The notes below the pieces were generated by a model. That model saw only the letters and a program-made list of their open reading frames with translations, had not been told where the DNA came from and did no database searches. A DNA stretch of 64,000 nucleotides, taken from Streptomyces pinistramenti (GTDB lineage: Bacteria; Actinomycetota; Actinomycetes; Streptomycetales; Streptomycetaceae). The first letter of the stretch is position 1. The number at the start of each line of letters is the position of its first letter. This document shows positions 51,476-60,734 of this stretch, in pieces. A program made the position numbers and the translations under genes. The DNA lies in NCBI RefSeq assembly GCF_020564935.1, contig NZ_JAJCXB010000032.1, forward strand, positions 1 to 64,000. Direction: 5' to 3'.

Positions 51476-52645
51476 TCAGAACGGGGTGAGGGTGAGGGTG
51501 ATCTCCTTCGGGGCGCCGTCCTCGATGTACGAGGCGAAGCCGGCCACGTCGTCGAAGGCGAAGCCGTACGCCTTGCCGTCGGCGGTGGCCGCGTGCATGG
51601 CCTTGGCGTAGTGGTTGGTGAGCTGTTCCTGGTAGAAGGCGGCCGGGTCGGTGGCGGGCTGGGCCGCGGCCGAGACGAGTGTGGAGCGGTTCAGGGCGGC
51701 GCCCAGGATGGCGGCGACCGGTCCGGTGGTGCCATCGTTGGGGGCGGCCAGCGCGCCGTCGCAGAAGAGGACGTCGCGGGTGGAGGGCTTGTCGAAGGCG
51801 ACCGTAGCGGGGCCCGTGAAGGACAGTTTGCCGGCGCTGACCCGGCCGGTGAAGGTACCGGCGTTGGTGGTCACCTTCAGGTCCTTGCCCGCGTAGGCGG
51901 ACCAGGCGTCGTCGATGGCGGGAGCGAAGTAGTCCTTGCCGAACAGGCCGCTGTCCAGGCCGTGTCCTGGGGCGATGACGCGCTTGTCGCCGATGACCAG
52001 TTTGTCGAAGCCTTCGGCGGCCTTGACGTCGGCGAAGACCTTGGCGCGGGCGCCGTCCTTGAGGGTGCCGGTGGTCTGGTCCTTGGCGCCGGTCAGCTTG
52101 ATCGCGAGCGGCACGCTGAACATGTCGACCATGGTCGTGTTGCAGTACATGCCGCCCGCGTTGTAGGTGAACTCGGCGCAGTCGTGCAGGACGTCGTAGT
52201 TGGGGTCGGACGAGACCCAGCCGGCCGGATAGGCCAGCGCCGCCTTGCCGTTGCCGTCCTCGACCGCCTTGAACTTGAGCTTGCTGCCGAGCGCGGTGTA
52301 GATGCGGCCGGACATCTGCGGCAGCTGGAGGGTGGTGGGGCCGCTCGCCGCGAGCGGGATCGCGTAGTCGGTGAAGCCGTCCGCGCCGTTGTCGGACACG
52401 GCGACGGGCTTGAGTTCGCCCTCCGGGGTGACCCGTACCTGCTGGGTGCCGTCGTTGCCGACGATGTAGATCCAGACGGCGGAATTGGCGTAGTTGCCGG
52501 AGTTGTTGACGATGTGCAGCGGCATCCCGGCCGCCGCTTCGCCGAGGGGTGCGGGCGCGCCGATGGCGCGTCCGGCGACGGCGATGCCGGAGACGGTGGC
52601 GGCGCCGGCGGCGAGTCCGCCGAGCAGGGTGCGACGAGTGATCAC
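51476..52645 (-). CDS. Secreted beta-1,3-glucanase, GH64
   Basis: 389 residues. A twin-arginine-like signal (MITRRTLLGGLAAGAATVSG) is followed by a GH64 thaumatin-like domain: MPLHIVNNSGNYANSAVWIYIVGND, GRIYTALGSKLKF, then YDVLHDCAEFTYN and MYCNTTMVDMFSVP, where the family's catalytic Glu and Asp lie. GH64 enzymes release laminaripentaose from beta-1,3-glucan such as fungal wall. GTG 52645 with AAGGAG upstream overlaps the GH16 stop by four bases. Unlike many relatives it has no carbohydrate-binding module. Confidence 0.93.
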   Translation of the reverse strand: MITRRTLLGGLAAGAATVSGIAVAGRAIGAPAPLGEAAAGMPLHIVNNSGNYANSAVWIYIVGNDGTQQVRVTPEGELKPVAVSDNGADGFTDYAIPLAASGPTTLQLPQMSGRIYTALGSKLKFKAVEDGNGKAALAYPAGWVSSDPNYDVLHDCAEFTYNAGGMYCNTTMVDMFSVPLAIKLTGAKDQTTGTLKDGARAKVFADVKAAEGFDKLVIGDKRVIAPGHGLDSGLFGKDYFAPAIDDAWSAYAGKDLKVTTNAGTFTGRVSAGKLSFTGPATVAFDKPSTRDVLFCDGALAAPNDGTTGPVAAILGAALNRSTLVSAAAQPATDPAAFYQEQLTNHYAKAMHAATADGKAYGFAFDDVAGFASYIEDGAPKEITLTLTPF

Positions 52646-53667
52646 GAGGTGGCTCCTTGCGATGCGGTGCGCGGGGCGGGGGCGGTGGTGCGGGCCGCGG
52701 CGGGCTGTGCGACGGAGACGGCGACGCGGTCGACGAGGAGGGAGCCGCCGGGGGCGGTGGTGTCGGTGGGGGTGGCGCGGCCTGCGACGCCGTCCGGGAA
52801 CCCGCCGCCCATGGCGAGGTTGAGGAGCAGGAAGTGGCCGTGGTGGGTGGCCTTCGCCCAGGTGTCGGCGTCCATCTCGGCGGAGGTGACGGTGTGGAAG
52901 CGCTGTCCGTCGACGTACCAGTTCAGCGACTCCGCCGCGCTGTCGGTGCGGTCGAGTTCGAGCGCGTAGGTGTGGAAGCCGGCCTGGCAGGCGGCGCCGG
53001 GGCACTCCCGTGAACTCCCCTTGCCCTGGGTCTCGTTGCAGGGTCCTCCGGGGCTGACCCCGCAGTGCAGGGTGGCCCAGACCTGGTTGGCGCCGTTGAC
53101 GTTCTCCATGATGTCGAACTCGCCGATGCCCGGCCAGTTCTGGTAGTTGCCGCGGAAGTCGGCGCCGAGCGTCCAGAACGCCGGCCAGTAGCCGAGCGCC
53201 TGGTCGCCGGAGATCTCCGGCAGCCGGATGCTCGCCTCGATGCGGAGCTTGCCGCCTTCGGGGGCGGCGAAGTCGGCGCGGCGGGTCTCGATGCGGCCGG
53301 AGGTCCAGGTGCCGCCGTCCTTCCGAGCCGTGATCTTGAGGTGGCCGTCCCCGTCGAGCTGGAGGTTGTCCGGGCTGTCGGTGTACGTCTGGCGTTCGCC
53401 TGTACCCCAGTTGGGCGGTCCTCCGGGGTAGCCGGTTCCGGTGTCGGTGATCCAGTCGTCGGCGGAGGGGCGCGATCCGGCGGCGCCGTCGAAGTCGGTG
53501 TGCCAGACCTCCTGGAAGGCTGCGGGGGGCGCCTCTTGGGTGGCGGTGGCGCGGGGGGCGGGGGCTGGTTCGCGGGCGTTCGCGAGGGGGACGGCGAGTG
53601 CGGCGACGGCGGCCAGCACGGAGCAGGCGGCGAACAGCGCCGCCCTCGTCCGCGAGCTCATGCTCAT
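52642..53667 (-). CDS. Secreted GH16 endo-beta-1,3-glucanase
   Basis: 341 residues. Sec signal peptide (about 1-31, ending ANA). GH16 fold with the catalytic box IGEFDIMEN (ExDxxE; first Glu nucleophile, second Glu acid) and WPAFWTLG before it. Motif type and the partner GH64 gene point to laminarinase activity, endo-cleaving beta-1,3-glucan. ATG 53667 has GGAGAG six bases upstream; a second ATG at 53661 is possible. First gene of an operon regulated by the divergent LacI protein. Confidence 0.93.
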   Translation of the reverse strand: MSMSSRTRAALFAACSVLAAVAALAVPLANAREPAPAPRATATQEAPPAAFQEVWHTDFDGAAGSRPSADDWITDTGTGYPGGPPNWGTGERQTYTDSPDNLQLDGDGHLKITARKDGGTWTSGRIETRRADFAAPEGGKLRIEASIRLPEISGDQALGYWPAFWTLGADFRGNYQNWPGIGEFDIMENVNGANQVWATLHCGVSPGGPCNETQGKGSSRECPGAACQAGFHTYALELDRTDSAAESLNWYVDGQRFHTVTSAEMDADTWAKATHHGHFLLLNLAMGGGFPDGVAGRATPTDTTAPGGSLLVDRVAVSVAQPAAARTTAPAPRTASQGATS

Positions 53668-53726
53668 GACATTCTCTCCTCGACACGGTGGGGGGAAGGA
53701 GGAGTCAAGGGTAGGGGTACACGTCT

Positions 53727-53740
53727 TGAGAGCGCTCTCA
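53727..53740. promoter_or_regulatory. LacI-family operator between GH16 and its regulator
   Basis: TGAGAGCGCTCTCA is a perfect 14-bp palindrome with the central CG typical of LacI/GalR sites and close to the streptomycete CebR-type consensus TGGGAGCGCTCCCA. It lies 60 bp upstream of the GH16 gene and 71 bp upstream of the LacI gene, so it can control both. Confidence 0.85.
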
Positions 53741-53810
53741 TATCGTGTACCGGCACCCTGCCGACTCGACGGCACAGCGTCAACCCACCGCGTGGAAAAA
53801 GGAGTTGCAT

Positions 53811-54854
53811 GTGTCCGAGGCGAACGGACCGCGCCCTACGCTGGAGGCGGTCGCGGCGCGCGCAGGCGTCTCACGCGCCACGGTCTCGCGCGTGGTCAAC
53901 GGCGGCGCCGGAGTGCGCGGCACGGTCCAGGAGAAGGTCAGGCGGGCGGTGGCCGAACTGGGCTACGTCCCCAACAGCGCGGCCCGCGCCCTGGTCACCC
54001 GGCGCACCGGCGCGGTCGCCGTGGTCATCGCCGAGCCGGAGACCCGGGTCTTCTCCGACCCGTTCTTCGGCCGCCAACTGCGCGGCATCAGCCGGGAGCT
54101 GTCCGCCGCCGACACCCAGCTGCTGCTCCTCTTCGTGGCGCACCGCGACGACTACGACCGCATCGGCCGCTATCTGGCGGCCGGACACGTCGACGGGGCG
54201 CTGATGTTCTCCCTGCACCGTGACGACCCGCTGCCCGCGATGGCCGCGGGCGCCGGACTGCCGACGGTCTACGGCGGCCGCCCGGGATGGCCGGGCGCCG
54301 AGCGCGAACCGCGGCCGCTGTACGTCGACACCGACAACCGCGACGGCGCCCGGCAGGCCGTCCGCCACCTCGTCGAACGCGGCCGCCGCCGGATCGCGGT
54401 CATCACCGGGCCGCTCGACCAGACCTCGGCCCTGGACCGCCTGCACGGCTACCGCGACGCCCTGGCACCGGCCGGGCCCGACCCGCGGCTGATCGCCGAC
54501 GGGGCCTTCACCGCGCACGGCGGCGAGCGGGCGATGGCCCGGCTCCTCGACGCCGTACCGGACCTGGACGCGGTCTTCGCCTCGTCGGACCTGATGGCGA
54601 ACGGCGCGCTGCGCACCCTGCGGGCCCGGGGGCGGCGGGTGCCCGATGACGTGGCGGTGGTCGGCTACGACGATCTGGAACCGGCGGCCTGGGCGGATCC
54701 GCCGCTGACCACGGTCCGCCAGGACGTGGAGGAGATGGGCCGGCTGATGGCCAGGCTGCTGCTGCGCCGGCTGGGCACCCAGGGGGCCGGCGGGCCCGCC
54801 CTGCGGCCGGTGATCACCGGGGCGGAGCTGGTGATACGTGAGTCGTCGGGGTGA
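53811..54854 (+). CDS. LacI-family transcriptional regulator of the glucanase operon
   Basis: 347 residues. N-terminal HTH (TLEAVAARAGVSRATVSRVVNG) and hinge helix (SAARALVTRRTGA) are followed by a periplasmic-binding-protein-like sensor domain (VFSDPFFGRQLRGISREL, VDTDNRDGARQAVRHLVERG, AVVGYDDLEPAAWADPPLTTV). GTG 53811 has AAAGGAG six bases upstream. Divergent from GH16-GH64 across a perfect operator. It probably represses the glucanase genes until a beta-glucan oligosaccharide binds. Confidence 0.93.
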   Translation: MSEANGPRPTLEAVAARAGVSRATVSRVVNGGAGVRGTVQEKVRRAVAELGYVPNSAARALVTRRTGAVAVVIAEPETRVFSDPFFGRQLRGISRELSAADTQLLLLFVAHRDDYDRIGRYLAAGHVDGALMFSLHRDDPLPAMAAGAGLPTVYGGRPGWPGAEREPRPLYVDTDNRDGARQAVRHLVERGRRRIAVITGPLDQTSALDRLHGYRDALAPAGPDPRLIADGAFTAHGGERAMARLLDAVPDLDAVFASSDLMANGALRTLRARGRRVPDDVAVVGYDDLEPAAWADPPLTTVRQDVEEMGRLMARLLLRRLGTQGAGGPALRPVITGAELVIRESSG

Positions 54855-54938
54855 GGCGGCGCGCGCGGCCCCGGATGCCCGGTCCGCCGCCGTCCGCCCG
54901 TGACCTGCGACGGCGGACTGCGGGTACCGTTCGACGCC

Positions 54939-56576
54939 ATGGGGCAGGAATCGAAGATCGAAGCGGAGATCACCGTACGCAGGGCGCTTGAGCTGCCCGC
55001 CCTGCGGCGCGGGCTGCCGGAGGTGCTGGCGGGCGCGGACCGGCTGGACCGGCCGGTGCGCTGGGTGCACGCCGGAGAGGTGCCGCACATCGCCTCGCTG
55101 CTCAAGGGCGGCGAGCTGCTGCTGACCACCGGCCTCGGGCTCGGCTCGCGGCCCACCGAGCAGCGCGCGTTCATCCACAAGCTCGCCGACCGCGAGATCG
55201 CCGCCCTCGTCGTGGAGCTGGGTTCCCGCTTCGCTTCGCTGCCCTCCGCGATGGTCGACGCCGCGCACGACTGTGGCCTGCCGCTGATCCAGCTGCACCG
55301 CGAGGTCCCGTACGTCACGGTCACCGAAGCGATCCACACCGAGATCGTCAACAGCCACTACACGCTGCTGCGCCGTGCCGACGAACTCCTGCGGCGCTGT
55401 ACGGACGTGCTGCTGGCCGGCGGCGGCGCACCCGAAGTGCTGCGGCTGCTGGCCGTCTTCACCGGCAATCCGCTCTGCCTGGAGGCCCCCGACGGCAGCC
55501 CGCTGTACGCGGCGGGCCCGGAGGCCGACGACGGTGACGGCGGGCCCGCGGACGCCGACCCGCTGGTGGCCTGGGAAGGACTGCGGGACACCGGCGTCCG
55601 GATCGACGTCCCCGGGGGCGGCCACGGCCCGGACGCGGTGCGCGCCCGCCTCGTTCTGCTCCCCGTCAACACCCCGCCGGCCCCGGTGCACCGGATCGCC
55701 GCCGAACGCGCCGCCGACCTCCTTGCCGTCGTCCTGCTCCAGTCCCGCCAGGAGGAGGTGCTCGCCGCGCGCGGCCGCGGCGACTTCCTCGCCGACCTGG
55801 CCGACGGCCGGGTCTCGGCGGCCGAGGCACCGGGGCAGGCCCGGCTGCTGGGCTTCCGGCCCGGCTCCGATCCGGTCCTCCCGATGGTGATGCGGATGCC
55901 GGCCCAGCTCCCCTCCCCCGGCAGCTGGGCGGTGCTCGCCCAGGCGCTGCGCGAGGAACTCGCGGCGCCCGGGGTGCCGGTGCTGCTCGGCGTACGGCCC
56001 GTGGAAGGCCGGGTGCCGCTGCTCGTCGCGCTGCGCGCCGGCCAGGACCGGGAAGCGCTCGCCGGCCGGGTGGCCGCCGCGCTGCACGCCGGGGTGGTGC
56101 GCGCCGGCCTGGACCGCCCGTCGGCACAGCACCCGGTGGTCGTCGTCGGCACGGCGGGCGACTGGGCGGCGGCCGGGTCCGGGCTGCGGCACGCGGCGGA
56201 GGCGGCCGCCGCGGCCCAGGGACTGCCGCCGCAGCCCTGGTTCGACGCCCGCCGGCTGGACATCGAACTGCTGCTGTGGCGGATGCGCGAACACGGCGAG
56301 GAGGGGGTGCTCGCGGACTTCGTGGACCGCGCCATCGGCCCGCTCCTGCGCCACGACAGGAGTGCCCGCCAGCCACTGCTGCCGACCCTTGAGGCGTATC
56401 TGGCCAGCGCGGGCCGCAAGGCCGAGACGGCCCGCGACCTGAACGTCAACCGGCAGACCCTGTACGACCGGCTGGCCCGCATCGCCCAGCTCCTGGACAC
56501 CGATCTGGAGGACCCGCAGACGGTGCTGGGCCTCCGGCTGGCCCTCCGCGCCCGCCGGCACGCGGAGCGGGGGTAG
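54939..56576 (+). CDS. PucR-family transcriptional regulator
   Basis: 545 residues. N-terminal PucR domain (LELPALRRGLPEVLAGADRLDRPVRWVH, LLKGGELLLTTGLGL) and a C-terminal helix-turn-helix YLASAGRKAETARDLNVNRQTLYDRLARIAQLL (HTH_30 type). Family members sense purines or amino acids and control their metabolism; adjacent genes give no clear target. ATG 54939 has no strong ribosome binding site and GTG 54900 is an alternative. Transcribed alone. Confidence 0.9.
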   Translation: MGQESKIEAEITVRRALELPALRRGLPEVLAGADRLDRPVRWVHAGEVPHIASLLKGGELLLTTGLGLGSRPTEQRAFIHKLADREIAALVVELGSRFASLPSAMVDAAHDCGLPLIQLHREVPYVTVTEAIHTEIVNSHYTLLRRADELLRRCTDVLLAGGGAPEVLRLLAVFTGNPLCLEAPDGSPLYAAGPEADDGDGGPADADPLVAWEGLRDTGVRIDVPGGGHGPDAVRARLVLLPVNTPPAPVHRIAAERAADLLAVVLLQSRQEEVLAARGRGDFLADLADGRVSAAEAPGQARLLGFRPGSDPVLPMVMRMPAQLPSPGSWAVLAQALREELAAPGVPVLLGVRPVEGRVPLLVALRAGQDREALAGRVAAALHAGVVRAGLDRPSAQHPVVVVGTAGDWAAAGSGLRHAAEAAAAAQGLPPQPWFDARRLDIELLLWRMREHGEEGVLADFVDRAIGPLLRHDRSARQPLLPTLEAYLASAGRKAETARDLNVNRQTLYDRLARIAQLLDTDLEDPQTVLGLRLALRARRHAERG

Positions 56577-56606
56577 CGGCGGGCCCGCGCCTGCACCGGG
56601 CCCCGC

Positions 56607-57767
56607 TCAACCGGAGTGGCCGCCTCCGGGCTGCGTCAGCTCGTCGTAGACGCTGAGCACCTGCGCGACCGTGTCGTCCTCCGTCGGCCAGCCCGCCGCC
56701 TGGACGGGACCTGCGGCGGCCAGCGTGGCCCGCCGTACCGGATCGGCGAGCAGTCCGGTGACCGTACGGGCGAGAGCCGCGGCGTCGCCGTGGCGGACCA
56801 GCTCGGCGGCCCGGCCCACGAGTTCGCGGGTGCCGCCGCTGTCGATGGCCACCAGCGGGACACCGGCCCGCAGCGCCTCCTGGGCCAGCAGCGGCCGGGC
56901 CTCCCAGTGGCCGGCGAGTACCACCACATCGGCCGCGGCGACGAGTTCGGGGACGTTGCCGCGGCGGCCGGCCAGCAGCACCGGCAGCTGCTCGGTGTCG
57001 ATCCGCCGCTGGAGCGCGGGCCGCTGCGCGCCCTCACCCGCGATGACCAGCAACGGCTGCGGATCCAGCGCGCACCAGGCGTGCGCGGCGTCCAGCAGCA
57101 GGTCGTGGCCCTGGTGCGGTTCGAGGCGGCCGACGGAGACGATCAACGGGCGGTCCACCGCGCCCAGTTCGGCCCGTTCCTTGTGCCGCGTCCGGTCGGG
57201 GTCCGCGGGTGGTACTGCGGCTTCACGGGGGCGCGTGAGGGTGACGGGCGCCAGCCGGGCGTCACGCGCGCCCCGTTCGCGCGCCCGGTCGACGAGGTCG
57301 GAGCAGGCACCCAGGACGACGGCTGCGGCCCGCGCGACCCTGCGCTCCATCAGATGCACGAGCCGGGCCCGCGCGCCCTCGGGGTGCGCCCTGGTGTGCC
57401 AGGTGACGACGAGCGGAACCCGTCCGCCCCGGGGGCCCCGCAGCCCGCGCACCGCCAGCACGGCGCGCAGCCCGGCCCGCAGTCCGTGCGCGTGCACCAC
57501 GTCGGCGCCCCAGCAGGCGCTGCGCAGCGAGGCCAGGCTCACCGGGTCCGTACGCGGCGCCACCTGCGCGAACCGGGCGCCGGCCGCGGTGAATCCGTAC
57601 GTCTCGTCGGCCTCGCGGGGAGCGCAGACGGTCACCTGGACGCCGCGCGCCACCAGCCCTGCGGCCAGCGAACGGACATGGGCGGCGCTGCCGGTGGCGC
57701 CGTGTCCCAGCACCTGGACCGTGCGCAGCGGCGCGCGGCCGTGCGACGGGGGCGGTGTGCTGGTCAC
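56607..57767 (-). CDS. GT4-family glycosyltransferase
   Basis: 386 residues, GT-B fold. TVQVLGHGATGSAAHVRSLAAGLVARG at the N terminus, AHGLRAGL and LIVSVGRLEPHQGHDLLLDAA starting the C-terminal domain. The EX7E region reads WEARPLLAQEALRAGVPLVA. GTG 57767 has GGAG nine bases upstream. Substrate unknown. It lies on the same strand as, and downstream of, a MraY-like membrane gene, with 342 bp between them. Confidence 0.86.
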   Translation of the reverse strand: MTSTPPPSHGRAPLRTVQVLGHGATGSAAHVRSLAAGLVARGVQVTVCAPREADETYGFTAAGARFAQVAPRTDPVSLASLRSACWGADVVHAHGLRAGLRAVLAVRGLRGPRGGRVPLVVTWHTRAHPEGARARLVHLMERRVARAAAVVLGACSDLVDRARERGARDARLAPVTLTRPREAAVPPADPDRTRHKERAELGAVDRPLIVSVGRLEPHQGHDLLLDAAHAWCALDPQPLLVIAGEGAQRPALQRRIDTEQLPVLLAGRRGNVPELVAAADVVVLAGHWEARPLLAQEALRAGVPLVAIDSGGTRELVGRAAELVRHGDAAALARTVTGLLADPVRRATLAAAGPVQAAGWPTEDDTVAQVLSVYDELTQPGGGHSG

Positions 57768-58109
57768 GTGCTGGGGCTCCTGGGTCGGCGGACGGTAGGA
57801 CCGTACCGGCTGGACGGTCCGTGGGCGACAAGGCGCTGTGTACCGCGGTGAGTTGTACGGGCCCTCCGGGTGCTGCGGGGCTCCCGTACGGCTGCCCCGG
57901 TACGAGCGCGTCACACGGGCCGTACGACGGGAGGCGGGGCACGCCGGGCTCGCGCACCGCGCCCCAGGATGCCAGCCCTTCGGCGTCAATTCGGCACCGT
58001 TCGCCCGCCGTTCAGGTGGGATGTCTCACCTGCATCCCCGCCGGACCACTCACATGGGTGACAAAACACCCGTTCCCGTAACCGGGGGTACGGGCTCCCG
58101 GGGCGCGGC
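57768..58109. other. Intergenic stretch between two glycan-related genes
   Basis: 342 bp without a supported gene. It should hold the promoter of the GT4 gene; a short dyad near 58074-58095 (CCCGTA with TACGGG) may end the MraY-like gene. Confidence 0.4.
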
Positions 58110-58934
58110 TCAGAGCGCGGCGGCCGCCCGGCTGATGCGGTCACCCGCCGCCGCGGCGGCGATCAGGGCGGCGGCGTGCGCGGCCAGGCCCGTGCGGCCG
58201 TTGCCGGCCACGATCGCCAGGCCGATGGCGGCGCCGAGCGCGTGCGCGCCCGCGTCGCCGATCATGGTGCGTTCGCCGAGGTCGTCGGCGAGTACCGCGG
58301 CCGCCGCCCCGACCGGCGCGGCGGACAGCGGGCCGGCCGCCCCGCCGCGCAGCAGTCCCGGGGCGCCGAGGGCGAGCACGGCGCCCGCGGCCCGTCCGGG
58401 CCGGACGTCGAGGAGGTTCACGAGGTGGGCCGATCCCGCGATGACCACGCCGGCGAGCAGCGCGTCGGCCGGCCGGTTCCTGAGCAGGGCGCCGGCGGTG
58501 AGGCCCGCCGCGCCGATCCCGAAGAGCTTGACGGTGCCGCTGGTGATCTCGCCGGTGCGGAGCGCCGAGAGGTGGGCCCGGAATCCGCGCCGGAGGTCGC
58601 CGGCGCCGGCCGCGTCGTCGTACGCCCCGCAGGCGCCCGCGGCGAGCACCGCGAGGGCCGCGGCGGTCCGGGTACGGGCGGGCAGCCGTGGCGCGGTGGC
58701 GGCGGCGAGGGCGGTGCCTGCGGCGGTCGCGAGGCCCGCGTGCAGGTCAACGGTCCGGCCCGCGTGGTTCGTCCGCTGCCATCGGGCGCTGCCGCCCGGC
58801 GGCCGGCGCCGCAGCGCCTCATAGGCGGCGCGGGTCGTCCCGGCCGCCCCGAGAAGCGTCCGTGTCCGGCCCGGCATCCTGCCGCGTCCGTTCTCCGCCC
58901 ACGCCGCCACGCCGCTTCTCCCCTCGCCCGGCAT
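58110..58934 (-). CDS. MraY/WecA-like membrane glycan phosphotransferase homologue
   Basis: 274 residues from ATG 58934, chosen for GGAGGAG about nine bases upstream. Several hydrophobic helices rich in Ala and Gly. Recognisable family elements in order: TNHAGRTVDLHAG, AYDDAAG (first Asp pair of the UDP-sugar site), the segment HLSALRTGEITSGTVKLFGIG, then HLVNLLDVRPGRA and MIGDAGAHALGAAIG. They align in order with MraY/WecA (PF00953) motifs DDxxG, NxxNxxDGxxG and GDxGs. The family transfers phospho-sugar to polyprenyl phosphate. The helices are fewer and some loops shorter than in MraY, so activity is uncertain. It lies 60 bp downstream of recN. Confidence 0.68.
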   Translation of the reverse strand: MPGEGRSGVAAWAENGRGRMPGRTRTLLGAAGTTRAAYEALRRRPPGGSARWQRTNHAGRTVDLHAGLATAAGTALAAATAPRLPARTRTAAALAVLAAGACGAYDDAAGAGDLRRGFRAHLSALRTGEITSGTVKLFGIGAAGLTAGALLRNRPADALLAGVVIAGSAHLVNLLDVRPGRAAGAVLALGAPGLLRGGAAGPLSAAPVGAAAAVLADDLGERTMIGDAGAHALGAAIGLAIVAGNGRTGLAAHAAALIAAAAAGDRISRAAAAL

Positions 58935-58994
58935 CACGCCGCGCTCCTCCGGCCGCCCGGCTTCCCGAGGGCTCACGGTCCGCTCCCCGCCGGT

Positions 58995-60734
58995 TCAGCG
59001 TCCCGTGCGGGCCGTTTCCAGTAGTTCCTCGGCGTGCGCGCGGGCTGTTTCGGAGTCCTCCTGGCCGGCCAGCATCCGGGAGAGTTCACGGACCCGCTCC
59101 TCGCCCTCCAGGACCGTGACGCCGCTCCTGGTGACCGAGCCGTCGTGGGTCTTCTCCACCAGCAGCTGCCGGTCGGCGAACGCCGCGACCTGCGGGAGGT
59201 GCGTGACGACCACGACCTGCGCCGACCTGGCGAGCCTGGCCAGCCGCCTGCCGACCTCGACGGCCGCCTTGCCGCCGACCCCCGCATCGACCTCGTCGAA
59301 GAGGTACGTCGGCACCGGGTCGGATCCGGCGAAGACGACCTCCACGGCGAGCATCACGCGGGAGAGTTCACCGCCGGACGCCCCCTTGGCGATCGGCCGG
59401 GGCGGTGCGCCCGGGTGCGGGGCGAGGAGGAGTTCCACCTCGTCGGCGCCGGTCGGTCCGTAGGCGACGGCACGGCCGCCGACCTCGATGCCCTCGGTCT
59501 CGGCCGCCACCTCGGTCTGGCGGATCGCGACGCTCACCCGGGCGTGCGGCATGGCGAGTTCGGCGAGTTCCGCGGTCACCGCGTCCGCGAACCGGCCGGC
59601 CGATGCGGTCCGGGCGTCGGTCAACGCCTGTGCCAGTTCGCCCAGTTCGGCACGGAGTGCGTCGCGCTCGACGGTCAGCCCGCCGATCCGGTCGTCGTCG
59701 CCGTCCAGCTCGGCGAGGCGCGCGGCGCTCTCCTCGGACCAGGCCAGCACGGCGGCGATGTCCTGGCCGTACTTGCGCGTCAGGTGGGTCAGAGCCGCGC
59801 GGCGCTCCTCGACCGCGGCGAGCCGCAGCGGGTCGGCGTCCAGGCCGTCCGCGTAACCGGCGAGATCGCCCGCGACGTCGGCCATCAGGATGCCGATCTC
59901 GCCGAGCCGGTCGGCCAGTGCGGACAGCTCCTGGTCGTGGCTGCGCACCGCCTCCAGCGCACGGTGCGCGCCGGCGACGAGGGTCGCGGCGTCCACGCTC
60001 TCCAGGTCCTCGGGGTTGCCTGCCAGCGCGGTGTGCGCCGCGCTCGCCGCCGACGCCAGGGCCTCCGCGTGGCCGAGCCGCTCGGCCTCCGCGGCGAGTT
60101 CGGTGTCCTCGTCCGGCTGCGGTTCGGCCGCAGCGATCTCGTCGAGGCCGAACCGCAGCAGGTCGGCCTCCTGGGACCGCTCGCGGGCCAGGGTCGTCAG
60201 CCCGTCCAGCTCCGTGACGACGGCGCGCAGCCTGCGGTGGGCGGCCGCGTACTTGGCGAGCGGTACCGCGACGGTGTCACCGGCGTAGCGGTCCAGGGCC
60301 TCGCGCTGGCGGGCCGGGCGCAGCAGTCCCTGCTGGTCGGTCTGGCCGTGCACGGCCACCAGGTCGTCCGCCAACTCCCCCAGCAGGCCGACCGGGACGG
60401 ACCGGCCGCCGACGTGGGCGCGCGAGCGGCCCTCGGCCGAGACGGTGCGGCTGATCAGCAGCGCCCCCTCGTCGAGCTCCGCACCGGCCTCCTCGGCACG
60501 TACGGCGGCCGGGGCGGTCGCCGCCATGGTGACGCGGCCCTCCACGACCGCCGATTTGGCGCCGATCCGCACCAGGGCGGGGTCGGCGCGCCCGCCGAGC
60601 AGCAGGCCGAGGCTGGTGACGACCATGGTCTTGCCCGCACCTGTCTCACCCGTCACCGCCGTGAAGCCCGGGGACAGCTCGACAACGGCGTCGTCAATGA
60701 CGCCCAGGGACCGGATCCGCATCTCCTCCAACAC
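58995..60734 (-). CDS. recN: DNA repair protein RecN
   Basis: 579 residues, SMC-like. Walker A GETGAGKTMVVTSLG near the N terminus; a central coiled coil; C-terminal signature KGASGGELSRVMLA and Walker B YLFDEVDAGVGG followed by VTHLPQVAAF. It acts at double-strand breaks with RecA. GTG 60734 gives MLEEMRIRSLGVIDD, the usual streptomycete start, with AAGG upstream; ATG 60722 is too near its purine run. No LexA site was seen in the upstream 200 bp. recN, nadK and tlyA are neighbours in many bacteria; here an S41 peptidase gene on the opposite strand interrupts them. Confidence 0.95.
   Translation of the reverse strand: MLEEMRIRSLGVIDDAVVELSPGFTAVTGETGAGKTMVVTSLGLLLGGRADPALVRIGAKSAVVEGRVTMAATAPAAVRAEEAGAELDEGALLISRTVSAEGRSRAHVGGRSVPVGLLGELADDLVAVHGQTDQQGLLRPARQREALDRYAGDTVAVPLAKYAAAHRRLRAVVTELDGLTTLARERSQEADLLRFGLDEIAAAEPQPDEDTELAAEAERLGHAEALASAASAAHTALAGNPEDLESVDAATLVAGAHRALEAVRSHDQELSALADRLGEIGILMADVAGDLAGYADGLDADPLRLAAVEERRAALTHLTRKYGQDIAAVLAWSEESAARLAELDGDDDRIGGLTVERDALRAELGELAQALTDARTASAGRFADAVTAELAELAMPHARVSVAIRQTEVAAETEGIEVGGRAVAYGPTGADEVELLLAPHPGAPPRPIAKGASGGELSRVMLAVEVVFAGSDPVPTYLFDEVDAGVGGKAAVEVGRRLARLARSAQVVVVTHLPQVAAFADRQLLVEKTHDGSVTRSGVTVLEGEERVRELSRMLAGQEDSETARAHAEELLETARTGR

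Noticed and set aside
53871..56561. An 896-codon minus-strand frame across the lacI and pucR genes
   Set aside because: Both plus-strand genes have full domain evidence; the antisense product is repetitive Gln/Arg/Gly-rich and spans two unrelated genes.
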